Assembly: GCA_021202325.1 (NCBI GenBank)
Contig: JAJQDF010000108.1
Span: 1 to 11,555 of the forward strand
From: Clostridiales bacterium
GTDB taxonomy: Bacteria > Bacillota > Clostridia > Lachnospirales > Anaerotignaceae
Length of the DNA stretch: 11,555 nt
Direction: 5' to 3'
Under the pieces are notes generated by a model. It was not told where the DNA came from. It worked only from the letters and a program-made list of their open reading frames with translations, and searched no databases. Shown in pieces: positions 6,359 through 11,555 of this stretch; position 1 is the first letter of the stretch, and every line of letters starts with the position of its first letter. The translations under genes were made by a program, and so were the position numbers.

Positions 6359-6388
6359 CCCAACGATTTCTGTGTAGCACACATTTTA

Positions 6389-7282
6389 TTAAAAAAGCGA
6401 CATTTGTTCGTATTCTCCGCCCTGCGGCTTACTTCTAGGCTCTCTGCGGCTTTTAGATATGCCGTATTTCTTCATAAGCTCATCGGTCATTTTATATAGG
6501 CCGGCTTTATACTCGGAGGAAACATATCCTCTCTTATACATCCCGCAAAGTTCATTATAGCAGGACGGATATTCCTCCCTGACAAATGAAAGAAAAACAT
6601 TTTTCGTCTCGCCCCTCAAATTCATAGGCTGAACAATGGCATAATCAACATCGGCATCCTTTGCATTTGAAAACAGAGATTCAAGGTTTTCCCTGCTGTC
6701 TGTTATAAATGGTATAACAGGCATTATATGCACTCCGGTGGAAGCCTTGGTTTTTGAAAAGGCCTTGAGCATTTCAAATCTTCTCTTTGAAGAAGCGCCC
6801 CTCGGTTCTATCTTTTGCCTTATGCTTTCGTCTGTACATGTTATTGTAGCGGCCACATTTACGCCGGCTGTTTCGGCAAGCTCCGCAATCAGGTCAAAAT
6901 CTCTGAGTATCAAATCTGACTTTGTGGATATGGTACATGGATTTTTGTATTTAATAAGAAGCTTAAGTATTTCCGGCATAAGCTTGTAGTGTTCCTCAGC
7001 AGGTTGATAATTGTCTGTTACGCCGCCCAAATTTATAGGCTCGCCCTTCCAGCTTTTAGAGTGCAGAAGCTTTTCCAGCTTTTCCGCAATATTTGTCTTG
7101 ACATAAATTTCATTAAAAAAGTTCTGCGAGTTCATATACTTATGGGTATACAGTGCAAAACAGTATTTACAGCCGTGTTCACAGCCCCGGTATATGTTGA
7201 GATCCCAAAGATATGGAAATCCGCCCTTAACCTTATTGCAGGCATTAACACATTCTATTTCTCTAAAATCATATTGCGCCAT
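6389..7282 (-). CDS. SPL-family radical SAM protein
   Basis: Encodes 297 residues. The radical SAM cluster motif is GCEHGCKYCFA, with Cys34, Cys38 and Cys41 (C-x3-C-x2-C) binding a [4Fe-4S] cluster that cleaves S-adenosylmethionine. The surrounding pattern (NIYRGCEHGCKYC, then GGVTDNYQPAEEHYKL, then ISTKSDLILRD, then IEPRGASSKRRFEMLK) matches the spore-photoproduct-lyase-like or Rv2578c-type group. Most of these have unknown substrates and are not true SPL enzymes, which carry a distinctive extra Cys. The start is set at ATG 7282, behind AGGTGG with a 5-nt spacer; the in-frame GTG at 7291 lies inside that Shine-Dalgarno. The protein ends in QMSLF. It appears to be a single-gene unit between the terminator at 7375-7421 and element A, with no terminator of its own other than whatever structure element A provides. 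Confidence 0.88.
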   Translation of the reverse strand: MAQYDFREIECVNACNKVKGGFPYLWDLNIYRGCEHGCKYCFALYTHKYMNSQNFFNEIYVKTNIAEKLEKLLHSKSWKGEPINLGGVTDNYQPAEEHYKLMPEILKLLIKYKNPCTISTKSDLILRDFDLIAELAETAGVNVAATITCTDESIRQKIEPRGASSKRRFEMLKAFSKTKASTGVHIMPVIPFITDSRENLESLFSNAKDADVDYAIVQPMNLRGETKNVFLSFVREEYPSCYNELCGMYKRGYVSSEYKAGLYKMTDELMKKYGISKSRREPRSKPQGGEYEQMSLF

Positions 7283-7298
7283 AAATACCACCTATTTC

Positions 7299-7327
7299 AG
7301 TATAGCACAAAAAATATCACAGGTCAC
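7299..7327 (-). promoter_or_regulatory. candidate extended -10 promoter of the radical SAM gene
   Basis: On the minus strand TATACT (7304-7299) is preceded by TGC, giving an extended -10. A weaker -35 candidate, GTGACC (7327-7322), lies 17 bp upstream. The predicted start would fall at about 7293, right at the Shine-Dalgarno, leaving a leader of only about 12 nt. That is odd, so either the start site is a few bases earlier or another promoter is used. Confidence 0.4.
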
Positions 7328-7350
7328 CAAAAAGACAAATTTTTTGACCT
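7321..7350. repeat. inverted repeat AGGTCA/TGACCT over the candidate -35
   Basis: AGGTCA (7321-7326) and TGACCT (7345-7350) form an inverted repeat, with A-rich and T-rich inner arms that could extend the pairing past a CC bulge. The left arm coincides with the candidate -35 of the radical SAM promoter, so it could be an operator; it could also be a chance AT-rich hairpin. No regulator is encoded in the window. Confidence 0.35.
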
Positions 7351-7374
7351 AAGTCCTGCGGGAATTTTATATAC

Positions 7375-7421
7375 AAAAAATCCCCTAAGCAGATTTTAAT
7401 TTTTCTTTCTCCGCTTAGGGG
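7375..7421 (-). terminator. Rho-independent terminator of the salvage cluster
   Basis: On the minus strand CCCCTAAGC (7421-7413) pairs perfectly with GCTTAGGGG (7390-7382), a 9-bp GC-containing stem with a 22-nt A-rich loop, followed by ATTTTTT. It lies about 18 bp after the stop of the DUF523 gene. On the plus strand no U-tract follows, so it acts for the minus strand. Confidence 0.85.
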
Positions 7422-7439
7422 AATAATCTCATATAAGTT

Positions 7440-7868
7440 TTATAGCTTATCTATATTTTTTTCACCAAAAATCTCTATGCCGTTTTCCGCCAAAAGTTTT
7501 GATGTAATGCCGTTTCCGTCTATGAGCTTTTTCGTAAATGTTCCGTCATAGACCGCTCCGCAGCCGCAGGACGGGCTCTTTTCCTTCAGCACAGCTTTTT
7601 TACAGCCAAACATATCAACCAAACGCAGTGTTTCCTCAGCGCCCTTTTTGTACTCCTCGGTGACATCTCTGCCTTCGCTGTTTATTACCCTTTCGCCTGA
7701 TATTTCCGACGGAACTCTTGGCGTCGGCAGACCGCCCATTATTTCGGGACAGACCGGTATAATATTATATTTATACTTTAATGCTATTACATCTTCGTTG
7801 GGTTTACTCTTTCCGTCATAACGGCAGGAAACTCCCAATAGACAGGCGCTGACAATTATATTTTCCAT
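7440..7868 (-). CDS. DUF523 family protein, TudS-like (thiouracil desulfidase type)
   Basis: Encodes 142 residues with all hallmarks of DUF523 (YbbK-like): SACLLGVSCRYDG at 7-19, VCPEIMGGLPTPR at 39-51, and KEKSPSCGCG at 95-104. Cys9, Cys40 and Cys101 correspond to the three conserved cysteines that hold a [4Fe-4S] cluster in the characterised member TudS, which removes sulfur from 2-thiouracil. Cys15 and Cys103 are extra. Family members differ, so thiouracil activity is an inference; however, the position 2 bp after a Nudix gene and downstream of cdd, deoD and deoC fits a role in handling modified bases. ATG is at 7868. It is the last gene of the cluster and is followed by a good terminator. 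Cytoplasmic, with no signal peptide. Confidence 0.88.
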   Translation of the reverse strand: MENIIVSACLLGVSCRYDGKSKPNEDVIALKYKYNIIPVCPEIMGGLPTPRVPSEISGERVINSEGRDVTEEYKKGAEETLRLVDMFGCKKAVLKEKSPSCGCGAVYDGTFTKKLIDGNGITSKLLAENGIEIFGEKNIDKL

Positions 7869-7870
7869 GG

Positions 7871-8344
7871 CTATATCTCCAATTTATTGCCGTTCAATAC
7901 GGCCAATACAAGCTTATCTCCGATATACTCCAGCTTAAGCGAGAAAAACGGCGCATCAGAGGCAAGCAGTCCCAAAAATATTCTGTCGCCCTCCCACATG
8001 GGAAGCTTAAGCATATCATTTATATTTATCCACTCAAGGTCGCCCTCATCGCAGTCGGATATTATCTCTCCCTCAAAGCCGTCAACGGTAAACAAATGCA
8101 TATACTCTGTCTCCCATTCATCGGAAAGAAATGTAACTATGCCTCTGTACTTATATGAAGTAACCGTAAGGCCGGTTTCCTCCTTTATTTCACGGAAGGC
8201 ACAGTCCTCCGGACTTTCTCTGTCCTCAAACTTGCCGCCTATGCCCAGCCATTTATCATGGGACTGGTCGTTTTTCTTCTTGGTTCGGTGAAGCATAAGA
8301 CATTTATCGTCTTTTATGATATAGCACAATGTTGTATATCTCAT
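7871..8344 (-). CDS. Nudix hydrolase, MutT/8-oxo-dGTPase-like
   Basis: Encodes 157 residues with a perfect Nudix box, GKFEDRESPEDCAFREIKEE at 37-56 followed by TGL, fitting G-x5-E-x7-REUxEExGU. The Glu residues of REIKEE bind the divalent metal. Before the box comes TLCYIIKDDKCLMLHRTKK and then KWLGIGGK, the layout of 8-oxo-dGTP diphosphatases of the Firmicutes MutT group. Substrates cannot be read from sequence with certainty; nucleoside triphosphates with damaged bases are likely. Its ATG overlaps the cdd stop as ATGA (8341-8344), indicating translational coupling, and a GGGAG lies 7 nt upstream inside cdd. It is separated from the DUF523 start by only 2 bp. Confidence 0.92.
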   Translation of the reverse strand: MRYTTLCYIIKDDKCLMLHRTKKKNDQSHDKWLGIGGKFEDRESPEDCAFREIKEETGLTVTSYKYRGIVTFLSDEWETEYMHLFTVDGFEGEIISDCDEGDLEWININDMLKLPMWEGDRIFLGLLASDAPFFSLKLEYIGDKLVLAVLNGNKLEI

Positions 8345-8769
8345 ACCGTAACTCCCAAATCGGCAGGGCCAAAGCCATATGGAAGTATTTCCTCAAGCGT
8401 TTTTACAAAAAAGTTATCCTCTCCCGTGGCGATTATAACCCTAAATGTTTTAGCGTCGCAGAATTCCGCCATAACCTGTCTGCATACTCCGCAGGGCGCC
8501 GCCGTAGAAAATTCTTCCGGCTTAGCATCCTTTGCGCCGCCAATAACAGCAATGGCCTCAAAATCACGCTCACCCTCGGAAACCGCCTTGAAAATAGCAG
8601 TTCTTTCGGCGCAGTTTGTGGGACCATAGGCCGCATTTTCAATATTACAGCCTCTATATACCTTTCCGTCCTTTGTAAGAAGTGCGGCTCCTACCATAAA
8701 ATTTGAATATGGAGAATATGACATTTTTCTGGCCTCAATAGCTTCAAGTACAAGTTCTTTATCAGTCAT
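8341..8769 (-). CDS. cdd: cytidine deaminase
   Basis: Encodes 142 residues of the short homotetrameric class of cytidine deaminase, which converts cytidine and deoxycytidine to uridine and deoxyuridine. The zinc site is plain: TNCAERTAIF with Cys53 and the proton-shuttling Glu55, then APCGVCRQVM with Cys93 and Cys96, three cysteine ligands as in Bacillus-type enzymes. The substrate-binding stretch SPYSNFMVGAALLTKDGK and the GCNIENAAYG segment at 40-49 are also conserved. ATG at 8769 follows GAGGAGGT with a 6-nt spacer. A hairpin with a short T-run lies between deoD and this start, so its level may differ from the upstream deo genes. It overlaps the Nudix gene by 4 bp. Confidence 0.96.
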   Translation of the reverse strand: MTDKELVLEAIEARKMSYSPYSNFMVGAALLTKDGKVYRGCNIENAAYGPTNCAERTAIFKAVSEGERDFEAIAVIGGAKDAKPEEFSTAAPCGVCRQVMAEFCDAKTFRVIIATGEDNFFVKTLEEILPYGFGPADLGVTV

Positions 8770-8783
8770 AGCTATACCTCCTC

Positions 8784-8814
8784 AAAAAATACTCAAGGCG
8801 GCATTAAAGCCGCC
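8784..8814 (-). terminator. hairpin between deoD and cdd, possible partial terminator
   Basis: On the minus strand GGCGGC (8814-8809) pairs with GCCGCC (8802-8797) over a 6-nt loop. The T-run (TTTTTT within 8784-8790) comes only after a 6-nt gap, and then immediately the cdd Shine-Dalgarno. It could terminate part of deoC-deoD transcription, or act as a stabilising or processing stem between the two halves of the cluster. Confidence 0.5.
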
Positions 8815-8834
8815 CAACATCATCATGTTTATTA

Positions 8835-9551
8835 TTATGCAAGAGAAAGCGCAACCTTCATCATATTTGTAAAGGATGTCTGTCTTTCCTCAGGTGTTGT
8901 TGCAAGTCCTCTCATGGGGCAGTCTGAAACAGTGAGTATGCAAAGAGCATTCTTTCCTGCACGGGCGGCGTTCATATAAAGAGCTCCTGACTCCATTTCA
9001 GCACAAAGCACGCCCATCTTCTTCCACTGCATGAATCCGTCGAAGTTCTCTGTATAGAACACATCGCTTGAAAGAACGTTTCCAACCATATAGTTCACGC
9101 CGAGCTTTTCAGCGGCATCTACAGCGCCTCTAAGAAGCTTGAAGCTGGCAATAGGTGCAAATGTTCCCGGAAGCTTAAACTGGTTAACATAGCTTGACTC
9201 TGTGCAGGCGCCCTGGGCAATTACAAGGTCGCCAAGGTTAAGATCGTCATGGATAGCGCCTGTTGTACCGATACGGATAATATTTTCAACATCATAGAAG
9301 TTGAAAAGTTCATATGAATAAATACCTATGGAAGGCATGCCCATGCCGCTTCCCATAACAGATACTTCTTTTCCGTTATATTTTCCTGTAAAACCAAACA
9401 TATTTCTAACCGAATTGAACTGCTTAACATCTGTAAGGAAATTCTCGGCAACGAATTTTGCTCTCAAAGGATCGCCGGGCATCAAAACCGTTTTAGCGAT
9501 TTCTCCATATTTTGCAGTGTTATGCGGTGTAGGTGTATTTGCAGCTGACAT
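8835..9551 (-). CDS. deoD: purine nucleoside phosphorylase, DeoD type
   Basis: Encodes 238 residues, the normal length for the hexameric DeoD family, which phosphorolyses purine ribo- and deoxyribonucleosides to base and (deoxy)ribose-1-phosphate. Family signatures run in order: TPTPHN near the N-terminus (His10 reaches the neighbouring subunit), [11 protein letters not shown] with the phosphate-binding Gly26 and Arg30, [26 protein letters not shown] (phosphate loop), [10 protein letters not shown] (sugar contact Glu), and LTVSDCPM with the catalytic Asp210. E. coli DeoD has His-Ile after this Asp, so the CPM is a local variation. ATG at 9551 follows TAGGAGGA. It starts 12 bp after the deoC stop and clearly belongs to the same transcript. 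Confidence 0.96.
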   Translation of the reverse strand: MSAANTPTPHNTAKYGEIAKTVLMPGDPLRAKFVAENFLTDVKQFNSVRNMFGFTGKYNGKEVSVMGSGMGMPSIGIYSYELFNFYDVENIIRIGTTGAIHDDLNLGDLVIAQGACTESSYVNQFKLPGTFAPIASFKLLRGAVDAAEKLGVNYMVGNVLSSDVFYTENFDGFMQWKKMGVLCAEMESGALYMNAARAGKNALCILTVSDCPMRGLATTPEERQTSFTNMMKVALSLA

Positions 9552-9563
9552 ATTAAATTCCTC

Positions 9564-10208
9564 CTAATTGTTTATTATATTTTTCGCACCGCTGGTACCA
9601 ATGCGGTCACAGCCGGCGTTTAAAAACTCTTCCATAGCTTCTCTTGTCCTGATTCCACCGGCAGCCTTTATTTTTACATTTTCGCCGATATGTTTTTTGA
9701 AAAGCTCAATATCTTCTATTTTTGCTCCGCCATCGCCAAAGCCCGTCGAAGTCTTTATATAATCTGCGCCGCCCTTTGTAACGCATCCGCATAGGGCGAT
9801 CTTCTCATCTTCTGTCAAATAGCATGTCTCAATTATAACCTTAAGAATCTTTGTGCCGACAGCCTTTCTGACTGCGGCAATTTCCTCAGTTACCTTGTCA
9901 AAATCTCCGTTTTTAACATCTCCGATATTGACCACCATGTCTATTTCATCGGCTCCATTTTTGACTGCATCTGCGGCCTCAAAGGCTTTCACTGCAGTGG
10001 TGCAGTAACCAAGAGGAAATCCGATAACAGTACAAACATTAAGTTCCGGAAATGTTTCCTTAGCATACTTAACATACGAAGGCGGAATGCACACGGAAGC
10101 GGTTTCATACTCAAGCGCTTCTTCGCAAAGCTTCTTTATGCTTTCCCTATCGGAAACAGCCTTCAAAAGTGTATGGTCAATATGCTTTAAAATATCTTTA
10201 GTGTCCAT
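9564..10208 (-). CDS. deoC: deoxyribose-phosphate aldolase
   Basis: DeoC cleaves 2-deoxyribose-5-phosphate into acetaldehyde and glyceraldehyde-3-phosphate through a Schiff base. The 214-residue TIM-barrel protein has the family motifs: HIDHTLLKA at 9-17, VCIPPSYV (39-46), ADEIDMVVNIG with Asp90, KVIIETCYLT (123-132), ADYIKTSTGF with the Schiff-base Lys152, and KIKAAGGIRT with the assisting Lys181. The start is placed at ATG 10208, 6 nt after GGGAGGTG; the in-frame GTG at 10217 falls inside that ribosome binding site and is unlikely to be used. It is the first gene of the cluster, with a strong promoter just upstream. No phosphopentomutase gene is in the window, so ribose-1-phosphate isomerisation must come from elsewhere. 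Confidence 0.96.
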   Translation of the reverse strand: MDTKDILKHIDHTLLKAVSDRESIKKLCEEALEYETASVCIPPSYVKYAKETFPELNVCTVIGFPLGYCTTAVKAFEAADAVKNGADEIDMVVNIGDVKNGDFDKVTEEIAAVRKAVGTKILKVIIETCYLTEDEKIALCGCVTKGGADYIKTSTGFGDGGAKIEDIELFKKHIGENVKIKAAGGIRTREAMEEFLNAGCDRIGTSGAKNIINN

Positions 10209-10234
10209 AAAAAGCACCTCCCTTTACACTAATA

Positions 10235-10264
10235 ATCGTACCATTTTATGAGCCTAATTGTCAA
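10235..10264 (-). promoter_or_regulatory. sigma-A-type promoter of deoC-deoD cluster
   Basis: On the minus strand a consensus TTGACA (10264-10259) is followed after 18 bp by TACGAT (10240-10235, 4 of 6). Transcription should start near 10228, giving a leader of about 20 nt before the deoC ATG. No clear operator palindrome overlaps it. The stretch 10265-10329 between this promoter and element B is AT-rich, and I see nothing definite in it. Confidence 0.75.
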
Positions 10265-10329
10265 CAAAAGTGCCGATTATATTAAAAATTGTTTTTATTC
10301 GCATTACAGTTTATCAGTATGACTTATTT

Positions 10330-10650
10330 TGAAAGTCCCTGACTGCGGCCAGACAGATAGGCAAGCTTGCTTGCATAGATGTCTGGACATTGGACGGGCT
10401 GACCGTATGAGTCACGTAGCCATTTTTTGCATAAAAATGAGCGGAGGCGCTGAATATCCGGTGGATATTCGTTTAGCGCCGACCGGAGCGGCAGCGTAGA
10501 CCGAATGCGGTCGATTGCGAGGTGCTGCATGCCAGTGGCATGCGTTTAGCACGGACCGAAGCGGTGCTGCATGCCAGTGGCATGCGCTTAGCACAGACCG
10601 GAGCGGCAGCGTAGAAGCGTAGATGCGCAGAACGTAGCAATCGACTTTCA
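10330..10650. repeat. structured palindromic repeat element, copy B
   Basis: Second copy of the element at 5980-6358, shorter by about 55 bp. Ends are TGAAAGTC (10330-10337) and GACTTTCA (10643-10650). Hairpins in order: CCAGACA/TGTCTGG (10349-10386), ACGG/CCGT (10394-10406), CATTTTT/AAAAATG (10421-10439), and GGCGCT+GAATATCC/GGATATTC+AGCGCC with GTTT bulged on the 3' side (10446-10480). Then GACCG/CGGTC (10499-10512), and two near-identical modules GTGCT+GCATGCC/GGCATGC+AGCAC 43 bp apart (10522-10552, 10564-10594). TCGATTGC (10511-10518) can pair with GCAATCGA (10637-10644). Modules are joined by variants of GACCGGAGCG. It lies in the 565-bp gap between divergent deoC and ppiB, clear of both promoters. 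No gene is supported inside it. Confidence 0.85.
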
Positions 10651-10686
10651 TACATCATGGGGCGCCGTTTTAGCGGTGCATATTAG

Positions 10687-10715
10687 TTTACTTTTCGGTT
10701 CAATTATGATAAAAT
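10687..10715 (+). promoter_or_regulatory. promoter of the cyclophilin gene
   Basis: TTTACT (10687-10692) and TAAAAT (10710-10715) are separated by 17 bp, and the -10 is preceded by TGA, giving an extended -10 (TGnTAAAAT). The predicted start near 10722 gives a leader of roughly 50 nt. It begins about 37 bp beyond the end of repeat element B. Confidence 0.65.
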
Positions 10716-10773
10716 CATTTTGTTTAGTTTCAACAAAGAATGGAACAATAATAATTTTGAAAGGAAGAAAACA

Positions 10774-11301
10774 ATGGATAACAAAAATCCTGTTGCAACA
10801 ATCGAAATGGAAAACGGCGGTATTATAAAGGTTGAGCTCTATCCCGAATATGCTCCCAATACCGTCAACAACTTTATTTCTCTGGCAAACAAAGGCTTCT
10901 ACGACGGAATCATATTCCATAGAGTAATCAAAGGCTTTATGATTCAGGGCGGCGATCCCCTCGGACAGGGTACAGGCGGCCCCGGCTACCGCATTAAAGG
11001 CGAATTTTCTCACAACGGCTTTGCCAAGAACACTCTGAAGCATGAAAGAGGCGTAATTTCAATGGCACGTTCAATGATGAACGACTCTGCAGGCTCCCAG
11101 TTCTTCATCATGCACCAGAACGCTCCCCATCTTGATGGCGAATATGCCGCTTTCGGCAAGGTTATCGAAGGAATGGATGTAGTAGATGCAATTGCTGATG
11201 TAAAGACAAATTATATGGATAAGCCTCTCGAAGAGCAGAAAATGAAAAAGGTTACAATTGAGACCTTTGGGGTTGAGTATCCGGAAGTCGCAAAAATTTA
11301 A
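10774..11301 (+). CDS. ppiB: cyclophilin-type peptidyl-prolyl cis-trans isomerase
   Basis: Encodes 175 residues of a cytoplasmic cyclophilin that speeds cis-trans isomerisation of Xaa-Pro bonds in folding proteins. The core is complete: IIFHRVIKGFMIQGGDPLG with catalytic Arg50 and the Phe55/Gln58 pocket, GTGGPGY (67-72), the GVISMARS strand near 93-100, and SAGSQFFIMHQNAPHLDGEY at 105-124 with the Gln-Phe pair. The Trp of eukaryotic cyclophilin A is replaced, as usual in bacteria. No signal peptide is present. ATG at 10774 follows AAAGGAAG; a longer reading from TTG at 10720 adds 18 residues that are Asn-rich and have no ribosome binding site, so it is rejected. Codon choice is C-rich at third positions compared with the neighbours, consistent with high expression. 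It is the only plus-strand gene, and it has its own promoter and terminator. Confidence 0.96.
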   Translation: MDNKNPVATIEMENGGIIKVELYPEYAPNTVNNFISLANKGFYDGIIFHRVIKGFMIQGGDPLGQGTGGPGYRIKGEFSHNGFAKNTLKHERGVISMARSMMNDSAGSQFFIMHQNAPHLDGEYAAFGKVIEGMDVVDAIADVKTNYMDKPLEEQKMKKVTIETFGVEYPEVAKI

Positions 11302-11328
11302 GATGAAATCCTTGGCGGATTTCATCTT
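11291..11328 (-). terminator. perfect hairpin at the ppiB stop, minus-strand terminator-like
   Basis: AAGATGAAATCC (11300-11311) and GGATTTCATCTT (11317-11328) form a perfect 12-bp stem with a 5-nt loop; the left arm starts inside the ppiB stop codon. On the plus strand no U-tract follows, but on the minus strand AAATTTTTG follows. It therefore looks like a terminator for transcripts arriving from the right, or a 3'-end protecting stem for ppiB mRNA. Confidence 0.5.
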
Positions 11329-11336
11329 GGGCGGAG

Positions 11337-11374
11337 GTAACGAAAAAAGTTCCAGTAGAAACTTTTTCCGTTAC
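11337..11374. repeat. inverted repeat downstream of ppiB
   Basis: GTAACGAAAAAAGTT (11337-11351) and AACTTTTTCCGTTAC (11360-11374) pair at 14 of 15 positions across an 8-nt loop. It is followed by ATTGTATACTC rather than a U-tract, so it is not a standard terminator by itself. It is the second of three successive hairpins between ppiB and position 11436. Confidence 0.7.
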
Positions 11375-11396
11375 ATTGTATACTCATTAGGTATAG

Positions 11397-11436
11397 AAGT
11401 GGTCGGAAATGAATTCCGGCCACTTTTTCAGTTTTT
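11397..11436 (+). terminator. Rho-independent terminator of ppiB
   Basis: AAGTGGTCGGAA (11397-11408) pairs with TTCCGGCCACTT (11414-11425) with a single G-U pair and a 5-nt loop, followed by TTTCAGTTTTT. It lies about 95 bp beyond the ppiB stop and is the best plus-strand terminator in the region. Confidence 0.85.
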
Positions 11437-11555
11437 AAAAAAATCAAAGCAGAGGTAGAATTTAAGGAGTAGACGGTTGTAGGTAACTAAAGTATATAAT
11501 TAAATTTTTCTAAAAATATAAATTTATGGAAGAAGACAGTCAACGCCTGAGGAAC
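11437..11555. other. right-edge AT-rich stretch, no firm gene
   Basis: The stretch holds a TATAAT-like box (near 11494-11499) without a convincing -35. A plus-strand ATG at 11527 opens a frame to the window edge (MEEDSQRLRN) but has no ribosome binding site. On the minus strand a frame reading VPQALTVFFHKFIFLEKFNY is open from the edge to a TAG, and might be the end of a gene. Neither can be decided here. Confidence 0.25.

Noticed and set aside
5879..6382. 167-codon minus-strand ORF upstream of folC
   Set aside because: It runs through element A and the folC promoter, is composed of repeat-derived peptides, and lacks a start context.
10446..10594. Regular hairpin modules resembling a CRISPR array
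   Set aside because: The repeats are palindromic modules with almost no variable spacer between them; linkers are conserved, and there are no cas genes nearby.
10412..10658. Overlapping minus-strand ORFs of 60-79 codons in copy B
   Set aside because: They are by-products of the palindromic repeat: no ribosome binding site, several frames open at once, and no conserved protein reading between copies A and B.
10720..10773. N-terminal extension of the cyclophilin from TTG 10720
   Set aside because: It overlaps the predicted transcription start zone, has no ribosome binding site, and the family begins at the ATG at 10774.

Overview
The window looks like chromosomal DNA of a low-to-moderate GC Gram-positive anaerobe, most likely class Clostridia. 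The basis is the strong GGAGG-type ribosome binding sites, TTGACA/TATAAT-like promoters, U-tract terminators, short gaps or overlaps between genes, and the gene families present. The species cannot be fixed from the sequence. Nearly all genes lie on the minus strand; only the cyclophilin gene near the right end is on the plus strand.

Layout, left to right. (i) 1-178: a short stretch that reads like minus-strand coding sequence interrupted by a TGA. (ii) 179-1516: an unrecognised 137-residue protein and, upstream of it, a lipoprotein. (iii) 1592-5876: a tight minus-strand operon, transcribed right to left, of folC, a 49-residue small ORF, a zinc-ribbon/TPR membrane protein, a DUF402 protein, radC and a PspC-domain protein. 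It has a clear promoter at 5931-5959 and a terminator at 1550-1583. (iv) 5980-6358: structured repeat element, copy A. (v) 6389-7282: a radical SAM protein of the spore-photolyase-like family. (vi) 7440-10208: a nucleoside salvage cluster, transcribed right to left, of deoC, deoD, cdd, a Nudix hydrolase and a DUF523/TudS-like protein. It has a strong promoter at 10235-10264, a possible partial terminator between deoD and cdd, and a good terminator at 7375-7421. (vii) 10330-10650: element copy B. (viii) 10774-11301: a cyclophilin on the plus strand with its own promoter, followed by three successive hairpins. (ix) 11437-11555: no firm feature.

The salvage cluster makes a coherent pathway. DeoD phosphorolyses purine (deoxy)nucleosides, DeoC splits the resulting deoxyribose-5-phosphate (once isomerised) to acetaldehyde and glyceraldehyde-3-phosphate, Cdd deaminates (deoxy)cytidine, and the Nudix enzyme and the thiouracil-desulfidase-like protein plausibly clean up damaged or modified nucleotides or bases.

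The most unusual item is the pair of 320-380 bp non-coding elements, A and B, in the two largest intergenic gaps. Both are bounded by the inverted repeat TGAAAGTC/GACTTTCA. Both are built of hairpin modules that share one architecture (outer 5-6 bp stem, inner 7-8 bp stem, 3-nt loop, one-sided 4-nt bulge), while the stem sequences change in a compensatory way. I do not recognise the family. It behaves like a mobile, palindrome-rich repeat or a structured RNA-like element, and six-frame translation of it gives long but spurious ORFs.
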